NCBI GenBank assembly: GCA_946414315.1
Contig: CAMKNZ010000003.1
Location: forward strand, 1-64,000
Direction: 5' to 3'
Source of the DNA: an uncultured Clostridia bacterium
Lineage (GTDB): Bacteria; Bacillota; Clostridia; Christensenellales; Aristaeellaceae
Length of the DNA: 64,000 nucleotides
Positions within the stretch are counted from its first letter, which is position 1, and every line of letters starts with the position of its first letter. The translations under genes were made by a program, and so were the position numbers. This document shows positions 49,435-57,571 of this stretch, in pieces. The notes beneath the pieces are model-generated. The model did no database searches. It was not told the DNA's origin and saw only the letters and a program-made list of their open reading frames with translations.

Positions 49435-49463
49435 ACAAGTTTGACCGGGAGGCCTGGACAGCT

Positions 49464-50657
49464 ATGAAAAAGCAGAAACCGATCCTGCAGATCTGCTTTA
49501 TCTTCCTGTCCGCGGCTTCCCTTCTTTTGTTCTGGCTCGTCCCCTTCCTCGGCCAGAAGGACGTCTCCGAGACCGAAAACCGGTCTCTGGCAAAGCTGCC
49601 CGCCTTCTCCGCCGACGCTTTCCTGAAAGGGGATTTCCAGGACGCCCTGGAAGACGCCGCCGGGGACCAGCTGCTCTTCTCGGAGGAAACCCGCTCCCTG
49701 ATCCGGGACCTGCAGGCCTCCGCGCTGACCGCGGAGCAGAACCTGCTCTACCGGGCGGATCCTTCCCTGCGCAGCGGCTATACCGAGATCACCGAAGGCT
49801 ATTACGCCTACCAGGGGGACGAACACCGGATCGTGGAAAAGCCCCGGGATTACAGCGACGGCGCCGATACCCTGGCCGCCTTTGCCGAAGCCTGGAACAG
49901 CCTGTCCGGCGTCCGGCGGTACCTGTATTTCATCAACAACTCCCGCACCGTGGATTTCGACCATCCCGAAGGCAGCAGCAAGGTCTATGAATGGGTCAGG
50001 TCCTTCCTCAACCTGGACGGTTCCGCCTGTTTCAGCTTTGACAGCTATGAGGATTACTGCCGCCTGTTCTACCAGACCGACCACCACTGGAACGACGAGG
50101 GGTTCTACCGCGGATATACGGAGATTCTCGCCCTGCTGAAGCCGGGCGACGCCCCCGCCGGCCCGGGGGAGCGCCTGGAAACGGACGCGGTGTTCAACGG
50201 TTCCTACGCACGGATCACCAAGTCCCTGCGGGCGGACGAGCATTTCGTGGTCCGCTCCTTCGACCTGCCGAAATACGCCGTGTCCATGAACGGGAAGCGC
50301 AGCACCTACGGCCGGCTGAAAGCCTACCTTTCCGGCCGCTTCGCCTCCGATCCCCTCACCAATCATTACGCCAACTGCTACGGCGGGGACTACGGGGAGA
50401 TCGTCTATGACTTCGGCACGGAAGGCAAAGGCCGCCTGCTGCTGGTCGCCTCCTCCTATTCCAACCCGGTCAACGCCCTCATCGCCTCCCATTTTGACCA
50501 GACCCGGGTGATCGACCTGCGGTATTATGAGGAGTACGCCGGCCATCCCTTCGATCCCGCCGCCTATGTACAGGAAAACGGTATCGACACCGTGCTCTTC
50601 CTGGGCGACGTGAAGCTGTTCCTGCCCGATCCGGAAACGGAAGGAGGCGAAGACTGA
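49464..50657 (+). CDS. DHHW-family exported protein (AlgX/AlgJ-like acylation partner)
   Basis: A 397-residue protein with an N-terminal signal anchor (ILQICFIFLSAASLLLFWLV). It carries the family signature YQTDHHWNDEGFYRGY near residue 207, and the SGNH-like nucleophile region LLLVASSYSNPVNALI with RVIDLRYYEEY later. DHHW proteins resemble AlgJ/AlgX, which help move acyl groups to extracellular polysaccharide. The next gene is an MBOAT acyltransferase whose ATG overlaps this stop by one base, which fits that role. ATG 49464 follows GGGAGG. The exact acceptor is unknown. Confidence 0.85.
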   Translation: MKKQKPILQICFIFLSAASLLLFWLVPFLGQKDVSETENRSLAKLPAFSADAFLKGDFQDALEDAAGDQLLFSEETRSLIRDLQASALTAEQNLLYRADPSLRSGYTEITEGYYAYQGDEHRIVEKPRDYSDGADTLAAFAEAWNSLSGVRRYLYFINNSRTVDFDHPEGSSKVYEWVRSFLNLDGSACFSFDSYEDYCRLFYQTDHHWNDEGFYRGYTEILALLKPGDAPAGPGERLETDAVFNGSYARITKSLRADEHFVVRSFDLPKYAVSMNGKRSTYGRLKAYLSGRFASDPLTNHYANCYGGDYGEIVYDFGTEGKGRLLLVASSYSNPVNALIASHFDQTRVIDLRYYEEYAGHPFDPAAYVQENGIDTVLFLGDVKLFLPDPETEGGED

Positions 50658-52051
50658 TGGTCTTTTCCAGCCTGACCTTCCTGTTCCTCTTCCTGCCGGC
50701 GGTGATCGCCTGCTATTACCTGCTTCCGGGCATCCGGGCGAAGAACGCCGTGCTGTGCCTGTTCTCCCTGCTTTTCTATGCCTGGGGCGAACCGGTCTAC
50801 GTCCTGCTGATGGCCGCCTCCATCCTGCTGAACTACCTGGCCGGCCTCGGCATGGAGCGCTTCCCCCGCCGGAAGAAGCTGCTGCTCCTGCTCGCCCTCC
50901 TGTTCAACCTGGGCGCCATCGGGGTCTTCAAGTATGCCGGTTTCTTCCTTTCGGGCGTCAGCAGCCTCTTTGCCCTGAACCTGCCGGTTCTCCGCATCGC
51001 TCTGCCGATCGGCATCAGCTTCTATACCTTCCAGATCCTGTCCTATGTGATCGACGTATACCACGGCCGCGTCGCCGCGCAGCGGAGCCTGCTCTCCCTC
51101 GCCACCTACATCACCATGTTCCCCCAGCTGGTGGCCGGACCCATCGTCCGCTACGACACCGTGCGGGAGGAACTGCGCCGCCGCTGTGTTACGGTGAACG
51201 ACTTTGCGGAAGGCCTGTGCCGCTTCTTCTTCGGCCTGGGCAAGAAAGTGCTCATCGCCAACCAGATGGCGCTGGCGGCGGACGCGGTGTTCGACGCCGC
51301 GGCGGTCCCGTCCTCGGCGGTGCTCTGGATCGGCGCCCTGTGCTACGCGATGCAGATCTATTATGATTTCTCCGGCTACAGCGATATGGCCATCGGCATG
51401 GGCCGGATGTTCGGCTTCCATTTTTCGGAGAACTTCAATTATCCCTATATCGCCGATTCCGTCACCGATTTCTGGCGCAGGTGGCACATCAGCCTTTCCG
51501 TCTGGTTCCGGGAATACGTCTATATCCCGCTGGGCGGCAACCGCTGCAGCGTCCTCCGCCATATCTTCAACATGCTGGTGGTCTGGCTGCTCACGGGCCT
51601 GTGGCACGGCGCCGCCTGGAATTTCGTCCTCTGGGGACTGTATTACGGCCTGCTCCTGATCCTGGAAAAGCATGTGCTGGGCCGGGTGCTCCCAAAGATC
51701 CCGAAGGCGGTCCGGCGGATCGTGACCTTCCTGCTGGCCCTGATCGGCTGGGTCATCTTCCGGGTGGAAAACCTGTCCGCCCTCGGCCGCTGCCTGGCCG
51801 GGCTGTTCTCCTTTGACTTCTCCGGCACCGGCGCCTTCTTCCTCTCCAGTTCGAACGCGCTTTCTCCCCTGCTGCTGCTCCCCGTCGCGCTGCTGGGCTG
51901 CCTGCCCTGGAAACACCGTCTTGAAAAACGGTTCGGGCATTCCGCCGCCTTCGGTGCGCTGAAGCTCGTTTTCGCCTTCCTGCTCTGGATCGCCTCCGTG
52001 GCGATGCTGCTGGGAGAGAGTTACAACCCCTTCATCTATTTCAGGTTCTGA
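50657..52051 (+). CDS. MBOAT family O-acyltransferase (AlgI-like)
   Basis: A 464-residue polytopic membrane enzyme that would move acyl groups, commonly acetyl, across the membrane to a surface polymer. It has about ten membrane helices. The catalytic His lies in LTGLWHGAAWNFVLWG, and WRRWHISLSVWFREYVYIPLGG is the usual AlgI/DltB-type motif. The gene overlaps the DHHW gene by one base (TGATG), so translation is coupled. A bidirectional terminator follows. Confidence 0.94.
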   Translation: MVFSSLTFLFLFLPAVIACYYLLPGIRAKNAVLCLFSLLFYAWGEPVYVLLMAASILLNYLAGLGMERFPRRKKLLLLLALLFNLGAIGVFKYAGFFLSGVSSLFALNLPVLRIALPIGISFYTFQILSYVIDVYHGRVAAQRSLLSLATYITMFPQLVAGPIVRYDTVREELRRRCVTVNDFAEGLCRFFFGLGKKVLIANQMALAADAVFDAAAVPSSAVLWIGALCYAMQIYYDFSGYSDMAIGMGRMFGFHFSENFNYPYIADSVTDFWRRWHISLSVWFREYVYIPLGGNRCSVLRHIFNMLVVWLLTGLWHGAAWNFVLWGLYYGLLLILEKHVLGRVLPKIPKAVRRIVTFLLALIGWVIFRVENLSALGRCLAGLFSFDFSGTGAFFLSSSNALSPLLLLPVALLGCLPWKHRLEKRFGHSAAFGALKLVFAFLLWIASVAMLLGESYNPFIYFRF

Positions 52052-52056
52052 CGGAC

Positions 52057-52095
52057 GCAAAAACCGCCGGCCTTTTCGGCCGGCGGTTTTGTTTT
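52057..52095. terminator. bidirectional terminator between the MBOAT and second DHHW genes
   Basis: ACCGCCGGCC (52063-52072) pairs with GGCCGGCGGT (52078-52087) over five bases, with AAAA before and TTTTGTTTT after. Confidence 0.9.
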
Positions 52096-52104
52096 CTGTC
52101 CTGA

Positions 52105-53055
52105 TCAGTAGATTCCCCGCCCGGAGAAATAATCGCCGTCTCCCAGGATCAGCACCTGGTCCAAGTCCCATTCCGTCAGCGCTTCCGGAATCGTGAACAG
52201 TTTCCCCATGCTGATTTCGTAATACCGCTGGTCCACGATCCACACGTTGTGGTAATGGCTGGCCAGCAGCTGGGTGATCGCGTTGGAAAAGGAGTTGGAG
52301 ATCACCAGCAGGTTTCCCCGGTCCGTCCGCTCCGTCTGCACATGGACCAGCGCGTTGTCCCCGCCGTAAAAGTATGCGTAGTGGTTGGCCATAATCGATT
52401 TGACGTATTTGCCGTCAAAATAGGCTTCTTCCCGGCCCAGGGCGGTCTTCGGCTTTCCGTTGACTTCGATCTTCATCTCCGGATATTCGAACCGGTAGAC
52501 CGTGAATTCCTCCTCGCTGTCTTTCGCGTTGCTGGTCTGGTTCAGGGAACCGTTGAACTTCACGGGGAAGGTGACCGTCTCCACCGGTTCAAGCACCGGT
52601 TCGTCCTCGCCCAGCAGCATCCGGATAATCTGGCAGTATGCGGCGTAGGAGCCCCGGTAGTTCCAGTGGTGGTCCGTCGTGTAAAAATACGACGCGTACT
52701 GTTCAAGGGAGTCAAAATGCAGGTAGTCGGTGGTGCTATCCGTATAATATTCTTCGATCAGCTTATATACTTTCGGAACCGCCGTCACGTCCTTCTTCAC
52801 CTTCACGGTCCGGGAAGAGTTGATCAGGTATACATAGCTCGGGATTTCCGGGAACGCCGCCATCGCCTCGTTCAGGTTTTTCGCCTTTTTCTGGACCACG
52901 GAAGCTTTGTAATACTGGTCCGCATTGGAAAGCTTGTACCGCATCCCGTTGATCATGATCGATTCGTAGGAGGCGCCGACCGCGGCGGAAGGAAAGATAA
53001 CCGCCAGGCACAGGGCCGCCATCAGTCCCGACAGGACACGTTTCCAGTTTCTCAA
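52105..53055 (-). CDS. second DHHW-family exported protein
   Basis: A 316-residue exported protein related to the one at 49464: YTTDHHWNYRGSYAAYC, then LLVISNSFSNAITQLL and VWIVDQRYYE. The start is TTG 53055, with GGGAGGGG nine bases upstream. The reading frame behind it is open to 53148 but lies over the promoter. A signal peptide follows (WKRVLSGLMAALCLAVIFPS). It faces the DHHW/MBOAT pair across a shared terminator and has its own promoter. It probably acts in the same surface acylation system. Confidence 0.82.
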   Translation of the reverse strand: MRNWKRVLSGLMAALCLAVIFPSAAVGASYESIMINGMRYKLSNADQYYKASVVQKKAKNLNEAMAAFPEIPSYVYLINSSRTVKVKKDVTAVPKVYKLIEEYYTDSTTDYLHFDSLEQYASYFYTTDHHWNYRGSYAAYCQIIRMLLGEDEPVLEPVETVTFPVKFNGSLNQTSNAKDSEEEFTVYRFEYPEMKIEVNGKPKTALGREEAYFDGKYVKSIMANHYAYFYGGDNALVHVQTERTDRGNLLVISNSFSNAITQLLASHYHNVWIVDQRYYEISMGKLFTIPEALTEWDLDQVLILGDGDYFSGRGIY

Positions 53056-53091
53056 TGCTTTCCCCTCCCGATCCCTCCGGAAATTGACCTT

Positions 53092-53120
53092 ATCATAGCA
53101 CCGCGGCGGATCCTTTTCAA
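53092..53120 (-). promoter_or_regulatory. promoter of the second DHHW gene
   Basis: Minus-strand -35 TTGAAA (53115-53120), 17-bp spacer, -10 TATGAT (53092-53097), ending ~36 bases before TTG 53055. It rules out a start at 53148. Confidence 0.75.
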
Positions 53121-53166
53121 CCGTCCTGCCCGCGATATTTCTGTCCATTTTTTCCTCCAGGTGTGG

Positions 53167-53172
53167 TATAAT
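53167..53172 (+). promoter_or_regulatory. extended -10 of the MFS/phosphodiesterase operon
   Basis: TATAAT preceded by TGTGG lies 45 bases before ATG 53217. No good -35 is seen at the usual distance. Confidence 0.5.
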
Positions 53173-53216
53173 CGTTCCGGCATCAAATGAAGCGTTTTCA
53201 GAAAGGAATAACTGCG

Positions 53217-54632
53217 ATGAAACTGAACGTCAAACGGACCTGCCGGATCGGCTTTGCCTTCTTCGGAATCCTGCTCCTGTGGCAGGTATACGATTCCTGG
53301 TGCCCGACCTTCCTCACGGACCTGTTCGCCCACCGGATGTACGGCCTGACCTCGGCGGAGCTGAAGCTCAGCGACCCGGACAAAATCCTGAACGTGCAGT
53401 GGCTGGTAGGCATCATCATGGCCTGCGACAACCTGGCCGCCCTGATCCTGCTTCCGCTCTTCGGCCGCCTGTCCGACAGGACCCACACGAAGATCGGCAA
53501 GCGGATGCCCTATATCCTGGTGGGCACCTTCGTGTCCGCCGTGGCGTTCCCCTTCATCCCCCTGTTCTTCCATAACGGCAGCATGGCCGGCATGATCATC
53601 ATGATGGGCGTCGTCCTGATCTTCATGATGATGTACCGGAACCCGGCCGTCTCCCTCATGCCGGATATCACGCCCAAGCCCCTGCGCGCGAAGGCCAACG
53701 GCATCATCAACATCATGGGCTACCTGGGCGGCGGCGCCGCGACGATCCTGGGCGTGTTCCTGAAGCTCAGCGACTATATCAACGTCACCGACCGGAGCCG
53801 GAAGATGTGGATCATCGAGATCCCCTTCATCGTCGCCTCCCTGCTGATGATCATCTCCGCCATCGTGCTGTATTTCTCCATCCGGGAAAACAAGATCGCG
53901 GAAGAGATGAAGGAAGAGATGGCCGAAGGCGAGCGCCTGGCCGCCATCGAGGAGCCCGCCACGGACGAGGGCCCCATGCCCCGGGCCAACAAGCGCATGC
54001 TCCTGGCGATCCTCGCCGCGGAATTCCTCTGGTTCATGTCTGACAACGCCATCGGCACCTATATCGGCAACTACGTCATCTATTACCTGAACGCCTCCTC
54101 CGGCGCCACCATGATCCTGACCCTGGGCGGCGGCCTGGCCTCCGCCGTCGGTTTCCTGATCGCCGGCGGGATCGCCGAGAAGATCGGCCGGAAATGGACC
54201 GTCTGCTCCGGCCTGTTCCTGTCCCTCCTGGCCGGGCTGATCATGATCCTGGTCCGCCCCACGGGGAAGGTCGTCGGCGCCAACGGCGAGTTCTCCTTCC
54301 CGGCCCTCCTCTACGGCGTCTGGGTCATCAAGGGCTTCGGCATGGCGCTGGTCCACAACTGCTCCTTCCCGATGGTGGTGGAACTGTGCACGTCGAAAAA
54401 GATCGGCACCTTCACCGGCTATTACTACGCGGCCAGCATGTCCGCCCAGACCGTCACCCCCGTGCTCCTGGGCCTGATCTTCATGCGGACCGGCGCCTGG
54501 GGCGTACTGCCCGTCTATTCCTCCGTCCTGACCGCCCTCAGCGTCCTGGTCTTCATCGTATGGGTGAAGAACATCCGGATCCGGAAGGTCGCCACCGTCT
54601 CCGGCCTGGAAGCCTTCGGGGAGGACGACTGA
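53217..54632 (+). CDS. MFS transporter (glycoside-pentoside-hexuronide type)
   Basis: A 471-residue transporter with about 12 membrane helices. GRLSDRTHTKIGKRMPYILVG is the MFS/GPH motif between helices 2 and 3. A charged central loop (~235-260, EEMKEEMAEGERLAA) separates the two halves. GPH members import sugars with a cation. Here the next gene, a glycerophosphodiesterase starting one base after the stop, suggests the substrate could be a glycerophosphodiester instead. ATG 53217 follows AAAGGAA; ATG 53187 has no site. Confidence 0.87.
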   Translation: MKLNVKRTCRIGFAFFGILLLWQVYDSWCPTFLTDLFAHRMYGLTSAELKLSDPDKILNVQWLVGIIMACDNLAALILLPLFGRLSDRTHTKIGKRMPYILVGTFVSAVAFPFIPLFFHNGSMAGMIIMMGVVLIFMMMYRNPAVSLMPDITPKPLRAKANGIINIMGYLGGGAATILGVFLKLSDYINVTDRSRKMWIIEIPFIVASLLMIISAIVLYFSIRENKIAEEMKEEMAEGERLAAIEEPATDEGPMPRANKRMLLAILAAEFLWFMSDNAIGTYIGNYVIYYLNASSGATMILTLGGGLASAVGFLIAGGIAEKIGRKWTVCSGLFLSLLAGLIMILVRPTGKVVGANGEFSFPALLYGVWVIKGFGMALVHNCSFPMVVELCTSKKIGTFTGYYYAASMSAQTVTPVLLGLIFMRTGAWGVLPVYSSVLTALSVLVFIVWVKNIRIRKVATVSGLEAFGEDD

Positions 54633-54633
54633 G

Positions 54634-55386
54634 ATGCGCATGTTCGACCCCTCGTCCTTCAAAGGCGTCTTCTACGCCCACCGGGGACTGTATGACAATC
54701 AGCGCGGGATTCCGGAAAATTCCCTGCCCGCCTTCCGCGCCGCCGCGGAAAAAGGCTACGGCGTGGAGCTGGACGTCCAGCTTTCCTCGGACGGCGCCGT
54801 CGTCGTTTTCCACGACGATACCCTGGACCGGGTCTGCGGCGTCCACGGGAATGTGGTGGATTTCTCCCTGGAGGAACTGCAGCGGATGAAGCTCCTGGAC
54901 ACGGAGGAGGCCATGCCCCTGTTCACGGACGTCCTGGACGTCCTCAGCCGGGGCGCCGGTCCCCTGATCGTGGAACTGAAGGCCGGAAAGCGGAACGACG
55001 AACTGTGCGAAAAGACCCGGGAGCTCCTGCGAACCTATCCCGGCGTTTACTGCGTGGAGTCCTTCGACCCGAATATCGTGACCTGGTTTAAAAAGAACGC
55101 CCCGGAGATCATCCGGGGCCAGCTGGCCATGCCCGCCGAAAACTACGCCGCCGGCGTGAACACGCTCCTGCGGCGCCTGCTGGCCGGCTGCTGGTTCTCC
55201 GTCCTGAACCGGCCGGACTTCATCGCCTACCAGGTCGGTCCCCGGCCCGCCCGGGTGCTCCGCATGCGGGAAAACGGCGTCCTGCTGATCGCCTGGACGT
55301 CCCGGGATTACGCCGGGGACGCAAAGGAAAACGACGGCGTGATCTTTGAAGCATGCACGCCGCCGCTGAAGTATGGTCAGCTGTAA
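54634..55386 (+). CDS. glycerophosphodiester phosphodiesterase
   Basis: Cleaves glycerophosphodiesters to glycerol 3-phosphate and an alcohol. The GDPD signature is clear: AHRGLYDNQRGIPENSLPAF with the catalytic His, GVELDVQLSSDGAVVVFHDDTLDRV with metal-binding Glu/Asp and the second His, and a late VIFEACTPP. At 250 residues with no signal peptide it is a cytosolic UgpQ-type enzyme. One base separates it from the MFS gene, so it is translationally coupled and probably acts on what that transporter imports. Confidence 0.93.
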   Translation: MRMFDPSSFKGVFYAHRGLYDNQRGIPENSLPAFRAAAEKGYGVELDVQLSSDGAVVVFHDDTLDRVCGVHGNVVDFSLEELQRMKLLDTEEAMPLFTDVLDVLSRGAGPLIVELKAGKRNDELCEKTRELLRTYPGVYCVESFDPNIVTWFKKNAPEIIRGQLAMPAENYAAGVNTLLRRLLAGCWFSVLNRPDFIAYQVGPRPARVLRMRENGVLLIAWTSRDYAGDAKENDGVIFEACTPPLKYGQL

Positions 55387-55392
55387 ACTGTT

Positions 55393-56742
55393 TTACCTGA
55401 TTCCGTTCACAAACTCCGCGATGTCCAGGATGACCTGGGCATCCGTTTTTTCTTCCCTGGTATAAGCCGCGCTGCCTTCCGCCTTCTGTCCCGGCGTGAA
55501 GGGATGGGTCAGCCCCGGATAGGATTTCAGCGTCCAGTTTTCCTTTTCGCCGAAATGCTCCTGCCAGATGCCGAAGTCTTCCATCGTCACCTGGTAATCC
55601 TCCTCGCCCTGCAGCAGCAGGACCGGCCGGGTGATCTCCTCCGCGGCCTGCAGGATGTCGTAATGCGCCAGCCACTTCCAGTAGGCGGGATACACACCCG
55701 CCACCGGCTCGTCCTCCGGCAGGGAGTCGACGTCCTGCAGTTTGTCCAGGTCCTTCAGCAGGTCGTCGTATACCTGCCGCTGGTCCTCCGGAACCTGGCC
55801 CAGGGAATCCAGGAAAGCAAACTGTTCCCGCATCAGCACGTCCAGAGGCCGGGGCGACGCCGCCATCATGATGAACCCGCAGGCCTTCACCGGCGCTTCC
55901 TCCAGCGCCCGGGCAATGGCCGGAATCGCGTTTCCGCCCAGGCTGTGGCCCAGCACCAGGATCCGTTCCGGGTCGATCTTTTCCTGCGCCGCCAGCAGCT
56001 GCACCGCGTTCACCGCATCCTCAATGGATTCATCCTCCAGCGTAATCTGTTTGTTTCCCGCCATCTGCGCACCGTAAACATAGGACCGCTTGTCGAACCG
56101 GTAGACCGCGATTCCCTGCGCAGCAAGTCCTTCCGCCAGATCCCGGAAAGGCTTCAGCTGTCCCACGGTCTCGTCTTTGTCGTTGGCGCCGGAGCCGTGG
56201 ATCAGCACCACTGCCGGGAAGGGGCCTTCGCCCTTCGGCACGGTCAGAATGCCCGGCAGCTCACCCAAGCCTGCCACCGGCAGCGCCAGTTCAACACTGT
56301 CGTAGTTCTCTGTTTCTTCCTGTCCGGACGTTTCTTCCGTGCCGCCGCTGTAGGCCGCGGTCTGCAGTCCGGCGATCGCGCCGTCCTGCACCACCAGAAC
56401 GATATCCATCGGCATCACCGAAAAGCGGCAGGAAACGGTAAACGTCTTAAATCCCTGCAGCTCGCCTTCACGCGCGGGTTCAGCCTTCCCGAGCGTCCCC
56501 AGCGCGGCAAGCTGCTTCGCCATACCGCTCAGTCCGCCAAGCGGTCCCAGCGCCGCTTCCATCTGTGCGCTCAGCGCCCATACGCCCTCCAGTTCCTCCG
56601 GATGTTCTCCCAGGAATCCGGCGATGAATTCGTCCGCGTCCGCGGCGGTTTCCATCTTTCTTGTTTCCTGCTCCGCCCCGGCCATTCCGCAGGCGCAGAG
56701 GATCATGACCAGAGCCAGCAGGCCCGCAATCATCTTCTTCAT
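55393..56742 (-). CDS. exported alpha/beta hydrolase with DUF3887-like N-terminus
   Basis: A signal peptide (MKKMIAGLLALVMILCACGM) carries a possible lipobox Cys. Residues ~30-150 look like the DUF3887 domain often found before such hydrolases. The hydrolase domain (~165-449) has the oxyanion region VVLIHGSGANDKDE, the nucleophile elbow LGHSLGGNA and the catalytic His in GLTHPFTPG near the end. It would hydrolyse an ester outside the membrane. It starts one base after the MerR-type gene, so they form one operon. Confidence 0.87.
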   Translation of the reverse strand: MKKMIAGLLALVMILCACGMAGAEQETRKMETAADADEFIAGFLGEHPEELEGVWALSAQMEAALGPLGGLSGMAKQLAALGTLGKAEPAREGELQGFKTFTVSCRFSVMPMDIVLVVQDGAIAGLQTAAYSGGTEETSGQEETENYDSVELALPVAGLGELPGILTVPKGEGPFPAVVLIHGSGANDKDETVGQLKPFRDLAEGLAAQGIAVYRFDKRSYVYGAQMAGNKQITLEDESIEDAVNAVQLLAAQEKIDPERILVLGHSLGGNAIPAIARALEEAPVKACGFIMMAASPRPLDVLMREQFAFLDSLGQVPEDQRQVYDDLLKDLDKLQDVDSLPEDEPVAGVYPAYWKWLAHYDILQAAEEITRPVLLLQGEEDYQVTMEDFGIWQEHFGEKENWTLKSYPGLTHPFTPGQKAEGSAAYTREEKTDAQVILDIAEFVNGIR

Positions 56743-56743
56743 C

Positions 56744-57475
56744 TTATTCCTTCTCCTCGCTGTTGTCGTAGGTTTCCACGCAGAATCCGCGGTGCCCGCA
56801 CTTCGTGCAGGTCAGCTTCCGGGTCTTCGGCGTATGCTTCGCAAAGAACGCTTCCTTAAAGTTGGGTTTGAACACTTCATGGCACTGCGGGCAGATATAG
56901 GCGGTCTTCCTGAAATAATACCGGCTGGCCCAGATGCCGAAGGATATCGCCGCGACCGCCCATGCCGCAAAGACCCACCAGGTTCCCCTGAAAATCCAGA
57001 GCAGGATCCCCGCAATCTGCAGCAGGCTGACCGGCAGGCCGGCCAGGAGCAGATTCCTGTGCACAGCGCTCAGTTTCTTTTTGTTTTCCATTGTCGCCGC
57101 TATGTCGCCGATTGATTCAATAGAGAACGTGGAAACGGTTTTCAGCCCGTTCTTCAGTTCAGCGATCCGGTCCAGCTTCTCCCGGCGTTCGCCGATCTCC
57201 CCCTGCAGCAGTTGTTCCTGCTGCGCCAGGAGAATGGAGATCACGCTGCCGGGATCCTCTTCCTTCAGCAGCTTCCCGATGGTATCCAGAGACAGCCCCG
57301 TATCCCGCAGAAAGCAGATGATCTTCATCTGTCTCAGGTCTTCCTCGGAATACAGCCGCCTGCCGCCTTCGGTCAGGGCGCTGGGAACCAGGATGCCCTT
57401 CTGGTCGTAAAACTGAACGGTCCGCACGGTAATCCCGCACTGTTTCGCCATTTCTCCGGTGGTGTACTGGGACAT
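56744..57475 (-). CDS. MerR-family regulator with membrane segments and zinc ribbon
   Basis: Residues 1-70 are a MerR winged helix (YTTGEMAKQCGITVRTVQFYDQKGILVP, RRLYSEEDLRQMKIICFLRDTGL), followed by a helical linker. Two hydrophobic segments (NLLLAGLPVSLLQIAGILLWIF and WWVFAAWAVAAISFGIWA) and a C-terminal zinc ribbon (CPQCHEVF ... CTKCGH) complete the 243 residues. A MerR domain on a membrane protein is uncommon and suggests direct sensing at the membrane. It is cotranscribed with the hydrolase. The promoter has the 19-bp spacer typical of MerR control. Confidence 0.88.
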   Translation of the reverse strand: MSQYTTGEMAKQCGITVRTVQFYDQKGILVPSALTEGGRRLYSEEDLRQMKIICFLRDTGLSLDTIGKLLKEEDPGSVISILLAQQEQLLQGEIGERREKLDRIAELKNGLKTVSTFSIESIGDIAATMENKKKLSAVHRNLLLAGLPVSLLQIAGILLWIFRGTWWVFAAWAVAAISFGIWASRYYFRKTAYICPQCHEVFKPNFKEAFFAKHTPKTRKLTCTKCGHRGFCVETYDNSEEKE

Positions 57476-57499
57476 AGCTTCAGGCCTCCTTTCGGGCCC

Positions 57500-57542
57500 A
57501 TCCTACGACATGACGTAACGTCACAAGCAAGGGGTGACGTAA
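57500..57542 (-). promoter_or_regulatory. MerR-type promoter with palindromic operator
   Basis: Minus-strand -35 TTGCTT (57525-57530), 19-bp spacer, -10 TAGGAT (57500-57505). The spacer holds the perfect palindrome TGACGTAACGTCA (57511-57523), and a further TGACGTAA half-site lies at 57535-57542. This is the geometry used by MerR activators. Confidence 0.8.
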
Positions 57543-57571
57543 GGTGATTTTTATGATTTTTTTTTTTTCTT

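Noticed and set aside
48060-50546. 828-codon minus-strand frame over the histidine kinase and DHHW genes
   Set aside because: Shadow frame. The plus-strand genes carry complete motif sets.
57557-57568. Run of 12 T as a phase-variation tract
   Set aside because: It lies in the intergenic gap just beyond a stop codon, so length changes would not shift a reading frame.
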